NCBI GenBank assembly: GCA_913057195.1
Contig: CAJXNL010000001.1
Location: forward strand, 62,001-126,000
Direction: 5' to 3'
Origin: an uncultured Wenzhouxiangella sp.
Lineage (GTDB): Bacteria > Pseudomonadota > Gammaproteobacteria > Xanthomonadales > Wenzhouxiangellaceae
Length of the DNA: 64,000 bases
Part shown: one piece after another, positions 37,881 to 47,800 of the stretch
Position numbering within the stretch: position 1 is the first letter of the stretch
Layout of the letters: each line of letters opens with the position of its first letter
Notes under the pieces: generated by a model
Told to the model about the DNA's origin: nothing
What the model saw: the letters and a program-made list of their open reading frames with translations, nothing else
The model's database searches: none
Translations under genes and position numbers: made by a program

Positions 37881-37886
37881 AGTATA
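37881..37886 (-). promoter_or_regulatory. Possible -10 element of the TPR lipoprotein gene
   Basis: Read on the minus strand this is TATACT, five of six matches to the sigma-70 -10 consensus, placed 29 bases before the proposed GTG start. The -35 region is poor. It favours the shorter gene start. Confidence 0.35.
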
Positions 37887-37986
37887 GCGCACCCGTTGGG
37901 GCACCGACATCGGCGATTGCCGAGACCGCCGTCGGTCACAAACCAGTGAAGCCATCCACCGAGCCCTGCCGGACGGGGTGGTTCGC

Positions 37987-37992
37987 TATAAT
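37987..37992 (+). promoter_or_regulatory. Possible -10 element of the giant glycosyltransferase gene
   Basis: A perfect TATAAT lies 104 bases before the ATG at 38097 in the 244-base divergent gap. No good -35 hexamer is seen at the usual distance. The resulting leader would be about 100 bases. Confidence 0.4.
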
Positions 37993-38096
37993 GGCAGCTT
38001 TAATTTGGGGGATCTTCACCGATCCATTCAGCCATGATCCAAGACAGTGGCGCAAGAGATGTTTAACAAGAATCAACCAAGGCGCCCATCATTCCT

Positions 38097-41000
38097 ATGA
38101 GCCTAAGCCAACCACTGCCCATTGTATGCCTGCCCGATCAGTCGGGTCATCTTGATCGTGACTGGCTCGCCAAGCTGCAGTCGCATGTCCCGCGAGATTC
38201 GCTGTACACGCTCCCTCGATTGGCGAAAGCACACGGCTTAAAGCCCGCCAACCCCCGCTCGGACGTCCAATCTAAAGGGGCTGCCGGCGCTCGAACCGAA
38301 CTCGATCAACCCCACCTGCAGATCACCAGCGGTCTAATTCCCCCACCTCACATGTTGGCGAGGCTGCGAGCCATTATTCAAAGCGAGCCGGAGACACCGG
38401 TGATTGCGTTTACCAGCAATCTGCACCCGCAGTTAAATCCCTTCAGCGGACTGACCGGGGAGTTTGTGCGTGAGTGTGTCGACTCACTGATCTGGGCACT
38501 GAGTGACGGCATCATTCATCCCCTCACCGACATCAGCGCCCGCAGTGTCCCAGTTGCTCTGATCATACCCACTGCTGGCCAGAATGCACAAGACCGAACA
38601 TCCGGTTTGGGTCTTTGTCATGGGCTGTACTTTGACTGCCCGGCTCTTGAACTCACGCATTCAGCAGGCCCTCAATCCAAAACCCACGCTTCGCTCAGCT
38701 TGCTCAGAGCACGATTAGATGAGCTCGGCCGTGAAGGCCATCAGCGTTTGGACTATTTTGGGTTGGATGATTGTCCCGTAACGCTTCATGTGACTCACGA
38801 TTGGGGTGGTGGGATTGATCGATGGATCCATGACATGCAAAGACACGATGGCCGCGGACACCACTTGGTGTTGTCGGCGCGCGCGCATCGCGACAGTCCC
38901 ATGATGGGGCAGTGGCTTGATTTATTCGCAAAGGGGCCCGGTGAGGGGCTGCTCCATCGGCAATACCTGAGCCAACCCATCGCCGATACCGCCGTCACCC
39001 ATCCCGATTACAACGCTTTCATGGACTGGGTGATCGAGCGCTACGGGGTTTCTCGCATCATTGTCTCATCGCTGATTGGACATAGCTTAGACGCGTTAAC
39101 AAAAGACCGGCCGACAATTCAAATTCTCCACGATTTTTATCCCGCATCCCCCGTTTTTGATGCTGATCCCTTGCCCTACTGTGACCCTAAACAGGGCTTT
39201 GACCTGGGACAACTGATTGCTGATCGAGCCTCGAACTTTCTCTTTGAAAACGATCAGCCGGAGCATTGGCGTTCCATTCGCGAGCATTGGCTTGAGCGAA
39301 TCAACTCACAGGGTGTCAATCTAATTGCTCCGACCGCGCATGTGGATACACGATGGCAAACCCTATTCGATCAACAGTTGCCAACCATCCACCGCATCTC
39401 CCATGGCTTCGATTGCCCTGCGGCGTGGGCTGGGGCAGCACCCCTTCGATTGCCACAAGAAGACAAAGGCCCACTGCGCTTACTGTTGGTGGGTCGCCTT
39501 TCTTCTGGTAAGGGCCTCAAGCGGCTGATCAAGTTGGTTGACCACTTTCAAGACCGCGTTCATTTCACCGTCTTGGGTGCTGGCCAAGACGGCTTAAACC
39601 TGTTTGGTTTGCCCAATGTCGACGTCATATTAGAGTACGATCGAGACACGCTCCCCAGCGTCATCCAAAAGCATGGAGCCCATGCCGCGTTGTTTTTGTC
39701 ACGGGTACCAGAAACCTGGAACTACGTGCTCAGTGAACTCAGCTGTTTGGGCTTACCCGCAGTTGCACCCAATGAAGGAAGCTTTGCTGAAAGAGTGACC
39801 GACGGCGTGAATGGTGTTTTATACCCTCCCGATGTTGAGGGATTGATCGCTTGCATTGAAGGATTAATCAGCAATGCCGATATTTTATCGGCTGTCAGTC
39901 CGCTGAGTGACGAGCCCAGCATGGCCGAAAGCATTGCCGCCTATGACAGCATCAGCCCGGTGCAGTGCGTGCACGCGCATTGGGTGGCCAAACCATTGCC
40001 AAACTGGGAAAGCATATATCAAAAGGGCCATGAAATTGAGGCCTTACAGCGCGGGCTCTCCGTCAAGCGAGCAGAGAACGAACAGCTCAAAGACCAAGCC
40101 AAGGCGCAAGCGCTTTGGCTGGATCGATTGGACCGAACGGTCAAAACGCGAAGCCAGTGGGCACTTCGGACACAAAAGGAACTGGAAGAGCTCCGGCAGC
40201 GATTGGAACAAAAAGAAGACTTTTTGACTGAAGAACAAGACGCTTTAGATGGTCATGTTCGACTTCTTAAGCAGCACACACGCCAGCTTAAAGAACAATA
40301 CCTTGAGCTTGAGCATCAAAAACACGTCGTCGACACAAAACTCCAGCAGGCACAGACGCAGGTCGAATCTCAATCCACCCACATCGCGTCTTTGCAGCAG
40401 CACAATGAGATGCTCCAAGGCCAACTTGCCGAGATTTTTGCCAGTAAATCCTGGCGATTAACTCGACCCTTGCGAGCCACCGTCAGAGTATTGACCACGC
40501 TTAAACAGCGCCGGGCATGGAATCCTGTCAATTGGCCGCGACAAACCAAGCGGTTTGTTCATGCGATTCGCGTCCACGGTTGGCGGGCGACATTGGACGC
40601 CTTGCAGTACCACCGACCGACTCAGACCGGCCTCGATCCTGCGATTGAACCCGTCACACCGCCCGATGAAACCCAAGCGCCCTCGCCGGTCACGCTCGCT
40701 GAAATGACATCGCCAGGCGAGCACGTCACCGCAAGTGTCATTATTCCCGTCTACAACAACGTGCACTATACCGCTCACTGCTTGGCGTCTATCTATCGTC
40801 ACCCACCCAAGACCGCATTCGAGGTGGTGGTCGTCAATGACTGTTCAGACGATGGCACCACCGAGTTTTTAAACCAATGCGACGGGATTCGGGTGGTACA
40901 CAATGAGAGCAATCTGGGTTTTATTGGCAGCTGCAACGCAGGCGCCGCCAAAGCGACCGGCAGCACCTTGGTTTTTCTCAACAACGATACTGAAGTCACC

Positions 41001-42635
41001 AACAACTGGCTGGACGCGCTGCTAGAGACATTTGAGCAATGGCCCCAGGCCGGCATCGTGGGCGCGCGACTGGTCTACCCCGATGGTCGCCTTCAAGAGG
41101 CCGGCGGCATCGTTTTCAATGACGGAAGCGGCTGGAATTATGGTCGCCTGGGCCCATCTGAGGCCGGCAGAGTCTGCTTTGTTTCTGAGGCCGATTACGT
41201 GTCTGGAGCGTGCCTTGCGATTTCACGTGAACTTTTTCAAACACTTGGTGGCTTTGATGACCACTATGCGCCTGCTTACTATGAAGACACCGACCTGTGC
41301 TTCAAAGTCCGGGCCAAGGGACTCAGTGTCTTATACCAACCACGCTCGACAATCATCCATTTTGAAGGGATCAGCTCAGGCACGGATGAAAGCTCGGGAA
41401 TAAAGCGCTATCAGGCCATCAATCGGGAAAAATTCAAAGCACGCTGGGGCGATACGTTGGCTGACCACCCCGAACCCGTGCCCGGGCCCAATGCCACGGA
41501 GCTGATCGAGCGAGCACGTCACCACCGATCATGCGCCCATGTCTTAATTGTCGATGCGGTCACACCACAACCCGACCATGACTCTGGATCGATGAGAATG
41601 GTGGCGATCTGCGAGATATTGGTGGCAATGGGCTATCGTGTAAGCTTCATGCCCATCAATCTGGCTTGGGATGGCCCTTATTCACAAGCACTTCAAATGG
41701 CAGGGGTTGAGGTCATTTTTCATCCAGAGGCCTCATCTCCGAAACAGTGGCTCAAGACAAACGGAAACTTGATCGACTGGGTTTTAGGCTCTCGCTACTA
41801 TGTTTTAAGCGAGATTATTGACGATGTAAGGCTGCATTGCCCAAAAGCCAAAATTCTTTTCGATACGGTGGATCTGCATTTTCTTAGAGAACAACGAAAA
41901 GCGGAGCTCAGCGATGATCCGACACTGCATGCAGCGGCCAAAAAAACTGAAACCCAAGAGCTGGGATTGATCGAAAAGAGTGACACCACGTTTGTGGTCA
42001 GTGAGATGGAGCAAGCACTTCTCCATGAAAAGACGCCACAAGCAGACATCCAAGTCTTGTCAAACATCCACACGACGCAAAATGACGTTGCCCCGTTTGA
42101 GGGCCGCGAGGGCATCTTGTTTGTCGGTGGGTATCAACACCCACCCAATCTAGACGCTGCTTGCTGGTTGACCGAAGAAATACTGCCCGCGCTTCGTGAA
42201 AGCTTACCCGATGTGCAGCTCCATTTGATTGGAAGCAAAATGCCAGAATGGTTAAAAACGAGGCAGCAACCCGGACTCCAAAATCATGGCTTTGTTGAGG
42301 ATATGACGCCTTTTTTAAGCCATTGCCTAGTGGCCGTTGCCCCTCTTCGATATGGTGCTGGCGTGAAAGGCAAGGTGAATCAGGCCATGGCTTGGGGCTT
42401 GCCCGTTGTTGCCACACCATGCGCTGCCGAAGGGATTCACACGTCTCATGACCATGACATCCTACTGGCCAACAGCACTGAAAACTTTGTGGAGGAAATC
42501 CTCAGACTGCACAATGATCAACAACTTTGGGCAACACTTTCGAGCAATGGCCAAAAAAATGTCGAGCGATACTTTTCCCGACAGGCGGCTCAAGCGGTCT
42601 TGGCGCGCGTTTTAGCGCACTCGTCGAGCAGATAG
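38097..42635 (+). CDS. Giant glycosyltransferase with GT4-like, coiled-coil, GT2 and GT4-like regions
   Basis: A 1512-residue protein joining several sugar-transfer domains. Residues 1-330 are less clear. About 330-620 look GT4-like (RLLLVGRLSSGKGLKRLIKL near 458, then RVPETWNYVLSELSCLGLPA). Residues 645-790 form a long charged coiled coil ending in FASKSWRLTRPLRA. A GT2 domain spans about 875-1130: SVIIPVYNNVHYTAHCLASI, FLNNDTEV near 960, and YYEDTDLCFKV. The last part (1145-1510) is a second GT4-like domain (ILFVGGYQHPPNLDAACWL). No signal peptide is visible. Such fused enzymes usually build O-antigen or surface polysaccharide. It stands alone, with no sugar-nucleotide genes nearby. Overall role is inference; its 3' end overlaps relA by 24 bases. 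Confidence 0.88.
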   Translation: MSLSQPLPIVCLPDQSGHLDRDWLAKLQSHVPRDSLYTLPRLAKAHGLKPANPRSDVQSKGAAGARTELDQPHLQITSGLIPPPHMLARLRAIIQSEPETPVIAFTSNLHPQLNPFSGLTGEFVRECVDSLIWALSDGIIHPLTDISARSVPVALIIPTAGQNAQDRTSGLGLCHGLYFDCPALELTHSAGPQSKTHASLSLLRARLDELGREGHQRLDYFGLDDCPVTLHVTHDWGGGIDRWIHDMQRHDGRGHHLVLSARAHRDSPMMGQWLDLFAKGPGEGLLHRQYLSQPIADTAVTHPDYNAFMDWVIERYGVSRIIVSSLIGHSLDALTKDRPTIQILHDFYPASPVFDADPLPYCDPKQGFDLGQLIADRASNFLFENDQPEHWRSIREHWLERINSQGVNLIAPTAHVDTRWQTLFDQQLPTIHRISHGFDCPAAWAGAAPLRLPQEDKGPLRLLLVGRLSSGKGLKRLIKLVDHFQDRVHFTVLGAGQDGLNLFGLPNVDVILEYDRDTLPSVIQKHGAHAALFLSRVPETWNYVLSELSCLGLPAVAPNEGSFAERVTDGVNGVLYPPDVEGLIACIEGLISNADILSAVSPLSDEPSMAESIAAYDSISPVQCVHAHWVAKPLPNWESIYQKGHEIEALQRGLSVKRAENEQLKDQAKAQALWLDRLDRTVKTRSQWALRTQKELEELRQRLEQKEDFLTEEQDALDGHVRLLKQHTRQLKEQYLELEHQKHVVDTKLQQAQTQVESQSTHIASLQQHNEMLQGQLAEIFASKSWRLTRPLRATVRVLTTLKQRRAWNPVNWPRQTKRFVHAIRVHGWRATLDALQYHRPTQTGLDPAIEPVTPPDETQAPSPVTLAEMTSPGEHVTASVIIPVYNNVHYTAHCLASIYRHPPKTAFEVVVVNDCSDDGTTEFLNQCDGIRVVHNESNLGFIGSCNAGAAKATGSTLVFLNNDTEVTNNWLDALLETFEQWPQAGIVGARLVYPDGRLQEAGGIVFNDGSGWNYGRLGPSEAGRVCFVSEADYVSGACLAISRELFQTLGGFDDHYAPAYYEDTDLCFKVRAKGLSVLYQPRSTIIHFEGISSGTDESSGIKRYQAINREKFKARWGDTLADHPEPVPGPNATELIERARHHRSCAHVLIVDAVTPQPDHDSGSMRMVAICEILVAMGYRVSFMPINLAWDGPYSQALQMAGVEVIFHPEASSPKQWLKTNGNLIDWVLGSRYYVLSEIIDDVRLHCPKAKILFDTVDLHFLREQRKAELSDDPTLHAAAKKTETQELGLIEKSDTTFVVSEMEQALLHEKTPQADIQVLSNIHTTQNDVAPFEGREGILFVGGYQHPPNLDAACWLTEEILPALRESLPDVQLHLIGSKMPEWLKTRQQPGLQNHGFVEDMTPFLSHCLVAVAPLRYGAGVKGKVNQAMAWGLPVVATPCAAEGIHTSHDHDILLANSTENFVEEILRLHNDQQLWATLSSNGQKNVERYFSRQAAQAVLARVLAHSSSR

Positions 42636-44741
42636 AACGCCTTGAATGCCCAAAAGACGGCTGATGACAGTGGATAACTGCTCAAAGTCCCTCACCTGAA
42701 CAGACAAACCAATCTCAACCGCATCTTCAGTATCTCGGGCGGTGCCTTTGAGTTCTGTCACACTGACATTTTCTGTCGACATCACCATGCCAATATCTTT
42801 GATCAGCCCGTTTCGATCCCACGCATCAATAATCAGTTTCGCGGGATACTTGTCGTTCGACTTGGTCTGCCAGCAGACCTGAACCACCCGGTCAGGATCC
42901 TGCCGCTGCAGATTTAAAAACTGCTTGCAGTCGGCTCGATGAACACTCACCCCTCGACCCCGCGTGATGTAGCCTTCAATGGCATCGCCTGGTACAGGCT
43001 GACAACAACGAGCCAATTGATGCATGAGTTGTCCAACCCCGTCAATGCGAATATCGCTTGACTGGCTTGGCTGGGCACTCGCTGAATGGATCGGCAATAC
43101 AGCGCTGGACGACTTGTGCTTGCTGACTTTTCTTTCGATGGCATTGGCCACTTGCGATGCAGTTAAGTCGCCACAGCCCACGGCCACATGAAGCTCATCA
43201 AGTGACTTAAAATTAAAATCGCTTATGACTTCAGTGACTTTACTGGCCTCCAAATCTAGCCGTTTCAGCTCCGCTTCCAACGCATGGCGACCAGCAGCCA
43301 AATTCTCTTCATGATTGGCCTGTTTAAACCATTGTCGGACTTTGGCCCGTGCCCGCGCGCTCTTGATGTAGCCCAAGCGGGGCAGCATCCAGTCACGAGA
43401 TGGGTTCGCCTCTTTTGTGGTCAATATCTCAACACGATCACCATTGTTTAACTGTGTGGTCAGTGGCACGATCCGGCCGTTCACCCGTGCGCCCTTACAG
43501 CGATGTCCCACCTCGGTGTGAACAAGATAGGCAAAATCCAGCGGCGTGGCTCCCTGGACCAAGTCTTTTACCTCACCAGTTGGCGTGAGGACATAGACGC
43601 GATCTTCGCTGGTGAGATTCTCAAACCCTTCAATCAGCGCTTGATCACTGTCGACGGCCTTCTCAAAGAGCTGGCGCATCACTCCGATGCGATTTTCTAA
43701 AGTGGGATCCCGAGGGGCGCCCTCTTTATACCGCCAGTGCGCGGCGACGCCAAACTCAGCGTGGTGGTGCATATCATGGGTGCGTATTTGGACTTCAATC
43801 ACTCGGCCGGAAACGCCCACAACTGCCGTATGTAATGACTGGTACAAGTTCGCTTTGGGGTTGGTGATGTAATCATCGAATTCACCCGGCACCGGCTTCC
43901 AATGGGTGTGGACCAAACCAAGCACGGAATAACACTCCGCAACCGTTGAAACCAAGACCCTGACCGCTCGAACGTCAAAAAGCTCGTGAAAGTCCAAGCC
44001 CTTGCGCTGCATCTTCCGCCAAATCGAATACAAATGTTTTGCGCGCCCACTGACGTCTGCATCAATGCCGTGGCTTTTGAGTTGAGATGAGAGCTTATCC
44101 ATAAAACGCTGGATGTTGCTTTGCCGCTCGTCGCGTTGTTCATCGACCAAACGGCGAATCCTCTGGTAGTTTTGAGGCTCCAAGTATTGAAATGCCAGGT
44201 CTTCCAGCGCCCACTTGAGCTGCCAAATACCTAAACGATTGGCCAGTGGTGCATGGATAAGGCGAGTCTGTTCAGCAATGGTTTTGCGCGTGGACTCATC
44301 CAATCGCCTGGCGGCTTGCAATCGCGCCAGCTGCCAAGCGAGCGTAATCAGCGCAACACGAACGTCCTCAATCAACGCCAAGAGCAGCCGCCGGAGCCCC
44401 TCAGCATGGCCCTCACTCGTGGACTGATAGTTCTGGCCGAAATAATCCAGCCGTTGCAGCTGTTTGAGCAGTTGATCAGCACCGGGGATCGCTTCTAAGA
44501 TTGGCCGCGGAGCGTCAACACTTTTATCGGGCAGCGCAAAGCCCAAAGTGGCGGCGACGGTTGCTGGATCGGGTGATAATGGCTCAAGATTTTTGAGCGC
44601 CTTGAAAATAAGATCGAGCGTTTCTTCTGGCGCATGGCTTGATACTGAGCGGCCCAATTCGAACAGCACTTCATCATCCGCCACGCCCGCGGTCTGGCAG
44701 TAATTCTCAATCCAGTTTTGAATCTTTTGTTGGACGCTCAC
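42612..44741 (-). CDS. relA: (p)ppGpp synthetase RelA
   Basis: Ribosome-linked alarmone synthetase of the stringent response. The 709 residues follow the RelA plan: a degenerate hydrolase domain without a working HD pair, the synthetase domain (KHLYSIWRKMQRKG, ELFDVRAVRVLV, EFDDYITNPKAN), a TGS domain (VYVLTPTGEVKDLVQGATPL), a zinc-finger/RIS region (CCQPVPGDAIEGYITRGRG) and a C-terminal ACT domain. One oddity is Leu299 in place of the usual Gly in the NGYQSxHT loop (here NLYQSLHT). The degenerate hydrolase and monofunctional type imply that a SpoT is encoded elsewhere. ATG at 44741. Confidence 0.95.
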   Translation of the reverse strand: MSVQQKIQNWIENYCQTAGVADDEVLFELGRSVSSHAPEETLDLIFKALKNLEPLSPDPATVAATLGFALPDKSVDAPRPILEAIPGADQLLKQLQRLDYFGQNYQSTSEGHAEGLRRLLLALIEDVRVALITLAWQLARLQAARRLDESTRKTIAEQTRLIHAPLANRLGIWQLKWALEDLAFQYLEPQNYQRIRRLVDEQRDERQSNIQRFMDKLSSQLKSHGIDADVSGRAKHLYSIWRKMQRKGLDFHELFDVRAVRVLVSTVAECYSVLGLVHTHWKPVPGEFDDYITNPKANLYQSLHTAVVGVSGRVIEVQIRTHDMHHHAEFGVAAHWRYKEGAPRDPTLENRIGVMRQLFEKAVDSDQALIEGFENLTSEDRVYVLTPTGEVKDLVQGATPLDFAYLVHTEVGHRCKGARVNGRIVPLTTQLNNGDRVEILTTKEANPSRDWMLPRLGYIKSARARAKVRQWFKQANHEENLAAGRHALEAELKRLDLEASKVTEVISDFNFKSLDELHVAVGCGDLTASQVANAIERKVSKHKSSSAVLPIHSASAQPSQSSDIRIDGVGQLMHQLARCCQPVPGDAIEGYITRGRGVSVHRADCKQFLNLQRQDPDRVVQVCWQTKSNDKYPAKLIIDAWDRNGLIKDIGMVMSTENVSVTELKGTARDTEDAVEIGLSVQVRDFEQLSTVISRLLGIQGVLSARRVR

Positions 44742-44812
44742 ATCATGCCTCGACCAGGCCAGATAGGCTTACTGGGCGCTGACCAGTTCAAAAAAGCCAT
44801 TGTAGCCCTGCC

Positions 44813-47800
44813 TCATCCGCCTGTGGTTGGGCCACCGCGCTCTTTTTCCATCATCACAGCTTCCCAAAGCGTCTCCAGCCGTTTTGCTGAGACCTTCTGT
44901 CGAGTGCCCAATGCTTGAGCAAAAAGCTGCACTCGATATTCTTCCATTGCCCAACGATAATCATCAAGGCGGTCGGTGTACCAATGCCCTGCTGCCAGAT
45001 ACTCAAGATAGCGCATCCAAAACGGTGTGATTTGTTGTTGACGGTCGAAATCACGCTTTGGATCAAGCTCCAGTGCATCCATACGCACTTGAACGGCCTG
45101 TAGATAGCGGCTGTAGTCTCGGAGGCGCGCCAGGTCAATGTCTCGAATGAAGCCCACATAAACCAAATCGTCGAGCTGACTTTGAATGTCTTCGATATTA
45201 CGCGGAACTGCCACGGCCAAGTCCTGAGCCCGCATCGTCGATTCATGCCATAAAATCAAGACCTCATTAAGGCATTGAATCATTTCATGGTACGCTGGAA
45301 CCAACGACTCCCGCAGCTTACCTAGGCAATGTTTTAAATCTTCTGGGTTGCGAATGTCCCATCCGCCATTGGCTCGAATGGCACTTAATATAAGCTGGTC
45401 AACCAACTGATCTATCAGCGCTGCAATCGGCTCTTGCATGCTCCAAATGACTTGCGCTGGCTGCGTGAGACCATGATTTTTTCGCAAATATTTGATTTTA
45501 TCTTTCAATGCCTGCCGGCACAGTCCTGTGATTGCGGCCTCGTGCTCCAACTCAGCCTGGTCGGGGGTGTCAAATAACCGCACCCCAACCTGATGGCCCT
45601 GAGCCACCCACGCGGGCCACGCCGTATGCCCTCCAGCGGTCGTCACTTCGGTCGGCAATGGAGACAACGTGCTTAAAGTAAGCCCATCTTGCTGCCACTG
45701 GCTGGCTTGGCGCTGCATGAATTGCTCTCTAGCTTCGCCCTCATGCGCCGCCTTCAAGGCCACGACATCACGCCCCTCTCCCAGTATTTCGCCAGGGCCA
45801 TTTAAGACTCGAACGCGCATCACCAAATGCTGCGGGATTTTTTCGAGGTTAAAGTCCTCTCGAGAGATCTCAAGCCCACTCAGTCGGCTCAAGACCGCAC
45901 TGAGTTGATCCAAAAGGCTCGCTTCGGGCGGACCGAGCGACTCAACAGCCGCATGTGCATACTCTTTGACGGGAACCAACAGTCTGCGCTGTGACTTTTT
46001 TAAACTCGAGATGAGCGCGGCAACTTTCTCTTCCAACAAACCTGGCACGAGCCATTCAAGTCGATGCACATCCAACTGGTTAAGTAAATGAAGCGGGCAA
46101 TCGAGCGTGATTCCGTCTGCCTTGTCACTGGGATCAAAAGCATATCGCAGCGGAAAACGTTGCCCATCAATCACCAACTCATCGGGATAGTCGACCTCAC
46201 TGGGTAGGGCCGCCTCTTCTCTAAGCAACGTTGCCTGATCGAGCAGCCACTGACTGCGTGTGTCATCATCCAGCGCTTGGTACCATTTTGAGAACGCTTT
46301 GGTCGTGTAGATATGATCGGGCAATAGCCGATTGAAGAATTGAACCACCGCCTCATCCGAAGCAAGGAGGTCGCGCTTTCGCTGCTTGCTCTCTTGGGTT
46401 GCCAACAATGCCTTAAGAGATTGATTATGCTCTAAAAAGTCGGCATTGAGATTGATCTGCCCTTGAACCAAAGCATGACGAATAAACAGCTCTCTCGCCG
46501 TCTTCGGGTCAAACGGCCCATAGTGAATACGGCGTTTTGCCACCACCACCAGTCCATGCAAAGTGAGTTGCTCAAATCCCAATACCCGCCCTTGACGCTG
46601 AGACCAATAAGGATCAAAGACCCGCCGCTTGAGTAGATGCTCACCCGTCTTTTCTAGCCACTCAGGCTTAATTTTGGCCACAACGCGGGCATAGGTTTGC
46701 CCTGTCTCAACACGCTCAGCTGACATGACCCAATTGGGTTGAGTGCGCGCCAAAACCGAACCTGGAAAAAGACGAAATTTGTGGCCCCGAGCACCTTCAT
46801 AAATCCCCTGTTCATCCAGCCGGCCCACCATTGCCAAAAGCCCAGACAACAATGCCTGGTGAATGGCATCGGACGACTCCATGCTGATCTTTCTGACAGA
46901 CCAGCCCTCCTGCTGAGCCATTTGCTTGAGTTGCTGATACAGCTGCGACCATTCGTGAAGCTTATTGACGACCAAGTACTTTTTTCGGGCTTGCTTATTG
47001 GCCTGATTGGTTGAATGCGCTTGGCGTGTGGCTTGCCACCACTGCCATATCTTTAGCTGAGTCAGAAAATCAGAGCCAGTGATGACAAACTCGCTGTGGG
47101 CCTGATCAGCGGCCTGTTGCTCATCCATCGGGCGGTCTCTGACATCTCCAACGCTCATGCCAGCCACCAGAACCAATATTTCGTTCAGTACACCAAGCCG
47201 CTCAGCTTCAATCAACATCCGGCCAAAGCGCGCATCGATCGGCAACCGTGCCAGTGTCTTTCCAATGGTTGTCAAAGCGCGGGACTCATCGACAGCCTGC
47301 AACTCAAACAGTGTTTGCCACGCCTCACCCAGCAACCGGTGGGGTGGGCTGTCCAAAAATGGGAAATCTTCGGGATCACCTAAACCAAGCGCTCGCATTT
47401 GCAGGATCACACCCACCAGGCTGGCGCGCTGTATCTCAGGCTCCGTATATTCTCTCCGCGCAGCGAAGTCTCCCTCGTCAAACAAGCGAACACACACCCC
47501 AGGGCCCACGCGCCCGCAGCGTCCTGCGCGCTGCGCACAGGCGGCCTGAGAAATAGGTTCAATGGGCAGCCTAAGAACCCTTGAATGGGCGGTGTAACGA
47601 GAAATCCTTGCCAGGCCACTGTCGATCACAAACCGAATGCCGGGGACGGTCAATGAGGTCTCGGCAACATTTGTGGCGAGCACAATCCGGCGCCCGACGC
47701 CCGATGAGAAGATTCTGTCTTGGTGGTGTGCGGGCAACCGAGCATACAAAGGCAAAATATCGGTATGGCGGTAACTGACACGCCTTAAATGCTTGGTGAC

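Noticed and set aside
42612-44741. RelA hydrolase domain lacking the HD pair as a defect
   Set aside because: This is normal for monofunctional RelA of beta- and gammaproteobacteria.
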